DNA of 64,000 nucleotides from Deltaproteobacteria bacterium (GTDB lineage Bacteria; Myxococcota; Myxococcia; SLRQ01). Made by a program: the position numbers and the translations under genes. This document shows positions 35,167-42,870 of this stretch, piece after piece (the first letter of the stretch is position 1; every line of letters begins with the position of its first letter). Under the pieces are notes generated by a model. That model saw only the letters and a program-made list of their open reading frames with translations. It did no database searches and had not been told where the DNA came from. The stretch covers positions 1 through 64,000 of the forward strand of contig JARGFU010000026.1 of assembly GCA_029210625.1 (NCBI GenBank). The letters run 5' to 3'.

Positions 35167-37206
35167 GTGAGCACCGTCCTGGCGGTCTACCTGACGCTGG
35201 GCGTCACCTTCGCCGTGCTGGTCGGGGTCGAGCGCAAGCGCTACCTGAGCCTCTGGGCCCTGGCCTTCCTCGCGCTGGTCTGCTGGGAGACCTACCTCGA
35301 CCTGTGGCGGCTGGGGATCCTCGAGTCCCTCGAGTCCATGGTGGGCGACGTGCTCAAGGGGATCTCCGGGCTGCTCCTGGTGATCGGCGTCTACCAGCTG
35401 CTGGGGGCGCGCCCCCCCCGCTACTGGCCCGTCGTCGCGGCGGTGACCCCGGCCCTCGAGTTCGGCCTGGCCGGGCTCTGGCGTGCCCACCCGCTCTTCC
35501 CGCCGCCCCTCACCCTCTTCCTCGTCCTCGCGTTGGGCTACACGGCGTACCGGATCTGGCGGGTGCCGGAGGGAGGCTGGGGGAGGATCTTCGCCTCGCT
35601 CTTCCTGGCCTTCGAGGGGATCTACAACGCCCTCCTGCCCTACCTCGTCCTCCAGCCCTGGTTCTCCCGGTGGAACGCCTTCCTCGACGTCGCCCTCATC
35701 CTCGGGGTCTCCCTGGGGGTCATCGTGATGCACTTCGAGCGGGTCCGCGCCGAGGCCGATGTCCGGCTCGCCGACTACCAGCGCCTCTTCGAGGGGGCCC
35801 GGGAGGGCCTCTTCCGGGGCGACCTGCAGGGCCGGCTGCTCTCCGCCAACGCGGCGTTGATGCAGCTGCTCAAGCTCGAGGAGCTCGAGCCCCCCCACAC
35901 CCTCGACCCCGGCCTCGTGCCGCCGGGCTTCGTGGAGCGCATCCTCGTCGAGGGCGAGGTGGAGGGCGTGCCCCTGCGCCTCGAGCGGGCGGACGGGACG
36001 ATCGCCGAGGTGGAGATCACGGCGAGCCTGGTCCGGGCCGAGGACGGCAGCCCGCAGCGCATCGATGGCCGGGTGGTGGAGGTCACCGAGCGCCACCGCA
36101 TCCGGGCCCGCATCGAGTCGGGGCAGCGGATGGAGGCCCTCGGGCGCCTCGCCGGAGGCGTGGCCCATGGCTACAACAACCTCCTCACGGCGATCCTGGC
36201 CGGCGTCGAGCAGGCCAGCGAGTTCCTCCCGGCCGGCACCGAGGGCCACCAGGGGCTGCTCCAGGTCCGGGAGAGCGTGGAGCAGGGCGCCCGGCTCACC
36301 CGCCAGCTCCTCTCCTTCGCGCGGCGCGACGTCGTCCACGGCGAGCGCCTCGACCTCGGCGAGGTCCTCGAGCAGACCCAGCTGCTCCTCGGGCAGCTCC
36401 TCACCGAGCGCATCCGGCTCTCGCTCGAGCTCGCCGCGGGGGAGCTGCCGGTCCGCTGCGCCCTCTCCCAGCTCGACCGCCTGATCATGAACCTCGCCCT
36501 GAACGCCCGCGACGCGATGCCGGGCGGCGGAGAGTTCACCCTGCGCTGTCACGAGGGAGACAACCTCGCGGGCGTGCCCGGGGTGGTGCTGGAGTTCGAG
36601 GACAACGGCGAGGGCATGACGGAGGAGGTGAAGGAGCGCGCCTTCGAGCCCTTCTTCACCACCAAGGACGAGGCCAGCGGCAGCGGGCTGGGGCTCTCGG
36701 CGGTCTACGGGATCGTCAAGCAGCTCTCGGGGGAGATCCTCCTGGAGAGCAGCGAGGGCGTGGGGACCCTGGTGCGGATCTGGCTGCCTAAGGCCGAGCT
36801 CACCCGCCAGGAGCGGGCCCGGGCGATCGCCGACCGCAAGGCGGAGCTCGGGAGGGTGCTGGTGGTCGAGGACATGCCGGTGATCCGGACCTTCATCGAG
36901 CGGGTGCTCACCCGCGCCGGCGCCGAGGTCCGGGTGGCCGCCAGCGGCCCCGAGGCGCTCGAGGCGGCGGCCGGCACGCGCTTCGACCTGCTGATCACCG
37001 ACGTGGTCATGCCCGAGATGACCGGGCCCGAGCTCGTGGAGCAGCTGCGCGCCCGGGAGCTGCAACCACCGGTCCTCTTCATCTCGGGGCACGCCAGCGA
37101 CGAGAAGGCGCTCGAGGGAGACGAGCGGGCGGCCTTCCTGGCCAAGCCCTTCGCCTCGGCCCAGCTCCTCGAGGCGGTCTATCGCCTCGTGGATCGGGGA
37201 GCCTGA
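35167..37206 (+). CDS. Hybrid sensor histidine kinase (multi-TM, PAS, HisKA, HATPase, receiver)
   Basis: 679 residues. About six or seven transmembrane helices in the first 190 residues, a PAS-like domain (about 200-310), HisKA with His334 in GGVAHGYNNLLTAI, HATPase (NLALNARDAMPGG, FEDNGEGM, GSGLGLSAVYGIVKQ), and a C-terminal receiver with acceptor Asp612 (LITDVVMPEM) and Lys in FLAKPF. GTG start with GAGG eight bases upstream. The receiver may relay to a separate Hpt or regulator; the nearby NtrC-type protein is a candidate. Confidence 0.93.
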   Translation: MSTVLAVYLTLGVTFAVLVGVERKRYLSLWALAFLALVCWETYLDLWRLGILESLESMVGDVLKGISGLLLVIGVYQLLGARPPRYWPVVAAVTPALEFGLAGLWRAHPLFPPPLTLFLVLALGYTAYRIWRVPEGGWGRIFASLFLAFEGIYNALLPYLVLQPWFSRWNAFLDVALILGVSLGVIVMHFERVRAEADVRLADYQRLFEGAREGLFRGDLQGRLLSANAALMQLLKLEELEPPHTLDPGLVPPGFVERILVEGEVEGVPLRLERADGTIAEVEITASLVRAEDGSPQRIDGRVVEVTERHRIRARIESGQRMEALGRLAGGVAHGYNNLLTAILAGVEQASEFLPAGTEGHQGLLQVRESVEQGARLTRQLLSFARRDVVHGERLDLGEVLEQTQLLLGQLLTERIRLSLELAAGELPVRCALSQLDRLIMNLALNARDAMPGGGEFTLRCHEGDNLAGVPGVVLEFEDNGEGMTEEVKERAFEPFFTTKDEASGSGLGLSAVYGIVKQLSGEILLESSEGVGTLVRIWLPKAELTRQERARAIADRKAELGRVLVVEDMPVIRTFIERVLTRAGAEVRVAASGPEALEAAAGTRFDLLITDVVMPEMTGPELVEQLRARELQPPVLFISGHASDEKALEGDERAAFLAKPFASAQLLEAVYRLVDRGA

Positions 37207-37211
37207 TCCTT

Positions 37212-38081
37212 CAGGCGTCGGCCGGCAGGAAGATCGTGAAGGCGGTCCCCTCGCCGGGGGCGGTCTCGAGGTGGATCCGGCCGCGCCTCCAGCACCCCCG
37301 GGGCGAGCATGATGATGTTGAGCACGTTGTTGAGGTCGTGGGCGATGGCCGCGCTGATCTGCGCCAGGTCGACGTACTGCTCGACCTGCTCCAGCTTCGA
37401 GCGCATCTTTGCGCGCTCCTCGTTCAGGCACCGGACCGCGAGGTAGTCCAGCCGGCGGTTGCGGTGGAAGTAGAGGATGAACCCCGCTGCCACCAGCAGG
37501 GCGAGGGTGAGGATGGCGAGGGCCATGCCGTGCCCGACCCGGAGCGGGGTGAGCCCCAGGAGGGTGGCCGCCACCCCGATGGCCCAGAGGCTGCTCGAGG
37601 CGAGGAGGGCCGGGCCGAGTCGGGAGGGCATCGTGCAGCCGACGATGACGATCAGCCCCCCGAGGAAGACGACCATCCGGTTGTCGCCGGTGTACCGGCC
37701 GTAGATCGTCGCGAGGCCGGTGAAGCAGAGGGTGAAGAGGAGGAAGGCGACGAGGCCCACGCGCTCGAGGGCGGCGGGGGTCCGGGCGCGCTGCAGGACG
37801 AGGATCGCTCCAACACCGATCAGGATGGAGAGCAAACGCAGGCCGAGGGCGAGCCGGAAGAAGGTCTCCTGGTGGACCTCCACCCGGGCCGCGAAGTCCA
37901 GGTAGAAGCCGGAGGCGGTGGTCAGGAGGAGCAGCGCGAGGGAGGTGACGAGGAGCCGCCGATCGGTGACGAAGCGCGCCTCCCGGAAGTCGGCCTCGAG
38001 GGAGGCGTCGAGGAAGCGGCCTCGCCTCCAGTCGATCTCCATCGGAGCGGGAGCTTTGTCCGGCTGCGACCTCACTGTCAT
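37212..38081 (-). pseudogene. Membrane histidine kinase with its ATPase domain deleted
   Basis: The intact 5' part encodes about 265 residues: a soluble N-terminus, six transmembrane helices and a HisKA box (ISAAIAHDLNNVLNIIML). At about 37285-37300 this runs directly, in another frame, into the last residues of a HATPase domain (GRIHLETAPGEGTAFTIFL), ending at a stop at 37212. The N, G1 and most of the G2 boxes are missing. An internal deletion that also shifted the frame explains this. Read in the 5' frame it continues as a nonsense tail past 37212. It is last in the second chemosensory cluster. A truncated, non-kinase sensor could still be made. Confidence 0.8.
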
Positions 38082-38114
38082 CTGGATCCCTCGGCCCCGC
38101 TCTCCGGGATGACC

Positions 38115-39254
38115 CTAGGCGACCCGCCCCGGCGACCGGAGGTGGCATCTGGAGAGCAGGGTCGTGATGTGGTCGAGGGCGAGGATCCGCTCGGCGGCGC
38201 CGAGCTTCGCGGCGGCGGCGGGCATCCCGTAGACCAGCGAGGTCTCCTGGTTCTGGGCGACGGTCAGGGCGCCGGCGGACCGCATCTCGAGCAGCCCCCG
38301 GGCGCCGTCCTCTCCCATCCCGGTGAGGAGGACGCCCACCGCGCCGTCGCCCAGGTGACGCGCCACCGAGGAGAAGAGGAGATCCGCCGCGGGCCGGTGG
38401 TGCCGCAGGGGGAGGGCGTCGTGGAGGCGCACCTTCCGCTCGGCGCTGACCTCCAGGTGCTGGTCGTTCGGGGCGATGTAGACCCGGCCGGGCAGGAGCG
38501 GCTCGCCGTGGACGGCCAGCCCGATCTGGAGGGGCAGCAGCCCGTCGAGCCACTCGGCGAAGCTCGAGCAGAAGCCCGAGGAGATGTGCTGGACGATGAG
38601 GACGGGCGGCGCCGTCTCGGGCTGGAGCCTCGAGAGCACCTTGGCGATGGCCGGCGGACCTCCGGTGGAAGCCCCGATGGCGATCAGGCTCACCCGGTCG
38701 CCGGGTGGGGTGAGCAGCGAGGGGCTGGCCGGCGCCGCCGGGATCTCTCGCGCCGCCGGGATCTCTCGCGGCGCCGGGAGCCCCGGCCCGGCCGGAGGGG
38801 TCTCCGCCCGCCGGGGGGCGGGCTCGTCCAGGCACCGCCCCCGGCGCCCCACCACCTTCACCCCGGCCATCAGGTGGAGCCGGTGGCGCAGGGCCTCCCG
38901 GTCCCGCGCCAGCCCGAAGCCCACGTCGGCCTTGCGGATGACGTCCACCGCCCCCGCCTGCATCGCCTCGAAGGCGAGCTGGCTCTCCCGGCCCTTGCCC
39001 GCCTCGGTGATCACCACGATGGGGGTGGGGAGCGAGCGCATGATCTCCCGGGTGGCCGAGAGGCCGTCACCGCGGCTCATCTGGACGTCCATGGTGACCA
39101 GGTCCGGCTTCAGCCGGCCGCACTGCTCCACCGCGGTGGGGCCGTCGCTGCACTCCCCGACGACCACGAACTCCCCGGACTCCTCGAGGAGCTCGCGCAG
39201 GGAGACCCTGACGGTCGGAGAGTCGTCCACGATCAACGTCCGGATCAGGTTCAT
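38115..39254 (-). CDS. cheB: CheB methylesterase/response regulator
   Basis: 379 residues. Canonical receiver (LIVDDS, acceptor Asp56 in VTMDVQMS, Lys in IRKAD), a linker with a duplicated AREIPA motif, then the methylesterase with Ser in GASTGG, His in VQHI and Asp in GMGEDGARG. Unlike the first CheB in this window, phospho-regulation looks intact. The gene follows the CheW at 39523 after 268 bases. Confidence 0.94.
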   Translation of the reverse strand: MNLIRTLIVDDSPTVRVSLRELLEESGEFVVVGECSDGPTAVEQCGRLKPDLVTMDVQMSRGDGLSATREIMRSLPTPIVVITEAGKGRESQLAFEAMQAGAVDVIRKADVGFGLARDREALRHRLHLMAGVKVVGRRGRCLDEPAPRRAETPPAGPGLPAPREIPAAREIPAAPASPSLLTPPGDRVSLIAIGASTGGPPAIAKVLSRLQPETAPPVLIVQHISSGFCSSFAEWLDGLLPLQIGLAVHGEPLLPGRVYIAPNDQHLEVSAERKVRLHDALPLRHHRPAADLLFSSVARHLGDGAVGVLLTGMGEDGARGLLEMRSAGALTVAQNQETSLVYGMPAAAAKLGAAERILALDHITTLLSRCHLRSPGRVA

Positions 39255-39522
39255 GGGATCGTTCGAGAGAGGCGCGAGCTCTGATCAGGGCTCACCCCGG
39301 GAGAAGAAGACTGAGACGCCGGCCAGGCCCCGCTGCCGGACGTAGATGGCAGAGCTTACCAGGACCGTCGGCGGCCTGAGCAGGGGGCGGGTGCCGGGAC
39401 GATCGGCGAAGAGGCGTGGTGGTCCGGAGCTCCTCGACGATGCTGCCCGGCGCCTCGATCAGCGCGACGCCCCGCTCGAGGCGCAGGCGGTCCTCCTCAC
39501 CGCCTCTCGCTCGTGGCCGTCG

Positions 39523-40116
39523 TCACATGAGAGGGCCGGCGGTCAGCGAAGAGAGGAGCGCCTCACCGTCCAGCACGAGGGTCAGGTCGGGGGCGAGGCC
39601 CCGGATGAAGCCCGACGCATCGCGCCCGGGGGAGGAGAGGCGGTCCGGATCCAGCCGGATGATCTCCTCGGCGCGATGGGTCAGGAGGGCAAGATGGCGG
39701 CTGCCAAGGCTGAGCAGGACGGCCCGCTTGGTCGAGGTCTGGTCGTGCGGCTTCACGCCCAGCACCTCGATGAGATCAGCCACCGGTACGATCGTTCCCT
39801 GGACCTGGATCACCCGGGAGAGGCGCCGGGGCGCCGTCGGCAGGGGGGTGACCCAGCGGGGCGTGACGACCCCGCCGACCAGCGCGAGGTCCACGGCGCA
39901 GCGGGCCTGCCCGATCCAGAAGGCGAGGTGCTGACGGTCCAGCCCCTCGGTGGAGGCGCGCTCGGTCCGGGCCAGGGTGGTCGCGCGCGCCTTCAGCTCG
40001 TGCTCGAGCTCGGCGGCGCTCCGGGCGACCTCGAGGCCCGCCTGCTCCCGCAGGAGGCGCTCCCGGATCTCGGCCCAGTCGAGGCCGCGGCGCGAGGGGG
40101 TCTCGCCCTGCTTCAC
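39523..40116 (-). CDS. CheW-like coupling protein with N-terminal helix
   Basis: 197 residues. About 65 helical, charged N-terminal residues precede a CheW domain (HLAFWIGQARCAVDLALVGGVV, RRLSRVIQVQGTIVPVADLIEVLG). It starts with GTG overlapping the cheR stop (GTGA). It is the second CheW of this cluster. Confidence 0.88.
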   Translation of the reverse strand: MKQGETPSRRGLDWAEIRERLLREQAGLEVARSAAELEHELKARATTLARTERASTEGLDRQHLAFWIGQARCAVDLALVGGVVTPRWVTPLPTAPRRLSRVIQVQGTIVPVADLIEVLGVKPHDQTSTKRAVLLSLGSRHLALLTHRAEEIIRLDPDRLSSPGRDASGFIRGLAPDLTLVLDGEALLSSLTAGPLM

Positions 40117-41630
40117 GTCGGCCGGCCCCGCTCGGCGAAGCGGCTCAGCTGGGAGCCGGCGATCCGGGCCACCTCGGCCAGGGTGAGCTCGGGCGAGCAG
40201 CGCGGGGAGCCCTCGCTCGCGGCGAGCACCAGCGCGTTGCCCAGGGACTGCCGGGCGCCGGCGAGGTCGCCCTGCTGCTCGAGCACCATCCCCAGGTGCA
40301 GGTGGGCCGACGCGCAGCTCTCCTCCAGGTAGATGGCCTTGCGCAGGTAGGCCTCGGCGCCAGCGAGGTCGCAGCGCTCGAAGTGGAGGATCCCGCCGAG
40401 GAGGTGCGCCGCCGCATCGAGGGGGAAGGCGCGCAGGTGATCGGTGAGGCCGCGCAGGGCGTCCTCGTTCTCACCCCGGTCGGCCAGCCGGCGCACCTCG
40501 TCGAGGGAGCGGCGGTCGTCGGAGAGGCCCGTCGGGGAGGGAGGAGAGGGATCCGCAGGCCGACGTCGGTAGAGGTCGGGGGGGAGGGGGGGTTCAGCCG
40601 ACGCCGGCCGCGGATCCGCAAGGGAGGAAGGAGAAGAGGGATCCGCGGGCCGACGCCGGTGGAGGTCGGGGGGGAGGGATTCGGCCGGCGCCGGCCGCGG
40701 ATCCGAAAGGAAGGAGAAGATGTCGGGGGCCCTGCGAGGCAGGGGGATCACGCTCGCCAGGCCCTGCTCCGGCCCCGCGGGCTGCTCGGGGCGCTCGTGG
40801 CCCTCGGGGCGGCGGGAGAGGAGGGTCCCCGGCGCGATCTCGGTGGGCCAGGGGAAGGGGGGGGGCGGGTCCGAGGGACCCAGCACGAGGAAGGCGCCGG
40901 GCGCCATCGCGGCCCGCAGCCGCTCGAAGGCCTCTCGCGTCCGGGCCGCCGAGAGGTAGATCGAGACGTTGCGGAAGAAGAGGAGATCGAACTCGTGGGG
41001 GGCGGGCGCGGCGTCGGTGGTGACGCTCTGCTGGACGAAGGTGACGCCCCGCCGGTAGCGGGTCTGCAGGCGCCACTTCCTGCCCTCGCGCTGGAAGTGG
41101 CGCTCCTTCTCCACCGGGGTGAGGGTGCGCAGGGACCAGTCCGCGAAGAGGCCGCTGCGGGCCACGTCCAGGGCGTTCTGGTCGACGTCGCTGCCGACCA
41201 GGTTGATCGTCCAGGAGGCAGGATCGGGGAGGTGCTTCTCCAGGAGGATCGCCAGGGAGTAGAGCTCCTCGCCCCGGGAGCAGCCGGCGCTCCACACCCG
41301 CAGGAGCCGCGTGGAGGAGCGGCTCTCGATGAGGCGGGGCAGCACCCGGCGGCGCAGGGTCGCCATGGTCGCCTCGTCCCGGAAGAAGTAGGACTCGTTG
41401 ACGGTGACCCGGGAGAGGAGGTCCCGCATGGCGGGGTCGTCGAGGGAGGCGCCGCGTAGATGGGCCAGGAGCTGCTCGGGGTGCTCGTGGCCCCGGGCGG
41501 CCGCGATCTGACGGAGGGTGCGGGCCAGCTCCGGGCGGTGCCGGTCGAGGACCCGGTGGCCGATCCGCGCGTCGAGCAGGGCGGCGGCCTCGTCGAGCCA
41601 GTGGCCCTCGGTCTGCGTCACCGGGATCAC
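40113..41630 (-). CDS. cheR: CheR methyltransferase with repeat linker and TPR
   Basis: 505 residues. The CheR core is in the first 270 residues (VNESYFFRDEATM, VWSAGCSRGEELYSLAI, FDLLFFRNVSIYL). A Pro-rich linker contains a 30-residue unit (DPRPAxAE...PPDLxRRRPADPS) present twice, from a 90-base tandem duplication at about 40541-40720. TPR repeats follow (AFPLDAAAHLLGGILHFERCD). GTG start overlapping the CheW stop as GTGA, suggesting coupled translation. Confidence 0.92.
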   Translation of the reverse strand: MIPVTQTEGHWLDEAAALLDARIGHRVLDRHRPELARTLRQIAAARGHEHPEQLLAHLRGASLDDPAMRDLLSRVTVNESYFFRDEATMATLRRRVLPRLIESRSSTRLLRVWSAGCSRGEELYSLAILLEKHLPDPASWTINLVGSDVDQNALDVARSGLFADWSLRTLTPVEKERHFQREGRKWRLQTRYRRGVTFVQQSVTTDAAPAPHEFDLLFFRNVSIYLSAARTREAFERLRAAMAPGAFLVLGPSDPPPPFPWPTEIAPGTLLSRRPEGHERPEQPAGPEQGLASVIPLPRRAPDIFSFLSDPRPAPAESLPPDLHRRRPADPSSPSSLADPRPASAEPPLPPDLYRRRPADPSPPSPTGLSDDRRSLDEVRRLADRGENEDALRGLTDHLRAFPLDAAAHLLGGILHFERCDLAGAEAYLRKAIYLEESCASAHLHLGMVLEQQGDLAGARQSLGNALVLAASEGSPRCSPELTLAEVARIAGSQLSRFAERGRPT

Positions 41631-42232
41631 GCGTCGACCTCCCGGGCCTCGAGGGGGCGGGTGGGGAGGGTCTCGGGGAGCTCGACCCCGTAGGCGGGCT
41701 CGAGGAGGCGGTGGACGTCGAGGAGCTGGATGATCTCGTCGTCCGGCCCCGGCACCATCCCCGCCACGCACTGGGCGTCGGCCAGGGGGCCGGTGGCGAT
41801 CTCGAGGCGGGCGCCGTCGAGGGAGATGAGGTCGAGCACCCGATCGACCACCACCCCGACCGCCCCGGAGGGGGGGGCGAGGATGGCGATGGGCGTGTCC
41901 AGCTCGACCGCCGAGGCCGGGAGCCCGACGCGCCGCCGGGCATCGATCACCGGCACGATCTTCCCGCGCAGGTTGATGGCGCCGAGGAGGGCCTCGGGGA
42001 CCTCGGGCACGGGCGTGATCCAGACCGCCCGGATGACCTCCCGCACGATCTCGAGGGGGACGGCGTAGAGCTCCTCGCCGATGTTGAGGGTGAGCGCCGG
42101 GAAGCGGCCCGCCGGCAGCGAGGCCCGGGTCCGCTCGGGCTGGACCTGGCGGCGCAGCTTCGCGAGCTCCCGCTGGAGCTCGGAGAGGCGGCGGAGGAGA
42201 TCGCCGTCCTGGGCCTGGGTCGAGGTCGTCAT
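41627..42232 (-). CDS. cheW: CheW-like coupling protein with coiled-coil N-terminus
   Basis: 201 residues. Residues 10-35 form a charged helix (LLRRLSELQRELAKLRRQV), followed by a full CheW domain (ALTLNIGEELYAVPLEIVREVI, PEALLGAINLRGKIVPVIDARR, VGVVVDRVLDL). It lies 12 bases after the receiver gene. Confidence 0.9.
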   Translation of the reverse strand: MTTSTQAQDGDLLRRLSELQRELAKLRRQVQPERTRASLPAGRFPALTLNIGEELYAVPLEIVREVIRAVWITPVPEVPEALLGAINLRGKIVPVIDARRRVGLPASAVELDTPIAILAPPSGAVGVVVDRVLDLISLDGARLEIATGPLADAQCVAGMVPGPDDEIIQLLDVHRLLEPAYGVELPETLPTRPLEAREVDA

Positions 42233-42244
42233 CCGGGCTCGCCT

Positions 42245-42661
42245 CTAGAGGTACTTGCGGACGGCCTGCACGAGGTTCGAGGGGTCGGCGGTCTTGCGGA
42301 CGTGGCCGTTCGCGCCGCACTCCTTCGCCAGCTTGGCGAGGTCGTCCTGCTCGATGGAGGAGTAGAGGAGGATCGTGATGTTCTCGGTGTTCTCCTTGCG
42401 CAGCATGGTGGCCACCCGGTCCCCGGTCATGGCCGGCATGTTCACGTCGAGGATCAGCAGCTGGGGCGACTCCTTCCAGAGGAGGTAGGGGATGCCGATC
42501 GGGTTGTCGGACTCGATCACCTCGAGCCCGATCTCCTCGAGGGCCTCCACGGCCGCGCAGCGCACGGTGGGGCTGTCGTCCACCAGGAGGACCTTGCGGA
42601 TCTTTCCGGTGGCGCCGGGGGAGGGGCGCGAATCGGTTCCGGACTCGTCGGGGTGCTTCAT
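42245..42661 (-). CDS. CheY-like receiver protein
   Basis: 138 residues with a 20-residue N-terminal tail, then a receiver with VLLVDDS, acceptor Asp72 (LLILDVNMPAM) and Lys in GHVRKTADP. First gene of the second chemosensory cluster. An ATG at 42694 is an alternative start; neither has a strong ribosome-binding site. Confidence 0.9.
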   Translation of the reverse strand: MKHPDESGTDSRPSPGATGKIRKVLLVDDSPTVRCAAVEALEEIGLEVIESDNPIGIPYLLWKESPQLLILDVNMPAMTGDRVATMLRKENTENITILLYSSIEQDDLAKLAKECGANGHVRKTADPSNLVQAVRKYL

Positions 42662-42870
42662 GGTGGCTACTTCGTCGAAGGGGGCGGGCAGCATCGCGAG
42701 GGAGCATGAGCAAGGCGGGTGCCAAGGCTCGATCTGTTCGTATCGGGCCAGGAGGCGCCGATCGTGGGATCTGGGGGGTCCGGGTTCCCGTTTTCGGGAT
42801 CCGGGTCTCGCTACCGAAAGGGCGGGGCGCGCTCGCCACGCGTCAGGGGGATCGGCTAGACCTTCGGGCC

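Noticed and set aside
34843-35170. Short plus-strand open frames before the hybrid kinase
   Set aside because: No ribosome-binding site or family match; they overlap the leader hairpins and the minus-strand HisKA-like gene.
37236-39284. Open frame on the plus strand opposite CheB and the kinase remnant
   Set aside because: Shadow frame with no recognisable domain.
39255-39522. Possible gene remnant between CheB and CheW
   Set aside because: A minus-strand stretch has weak coding look (EDRLRLERGVALIEAPGS) but is interrupted and matches nothing I recognise. Left as an intergenic gap.
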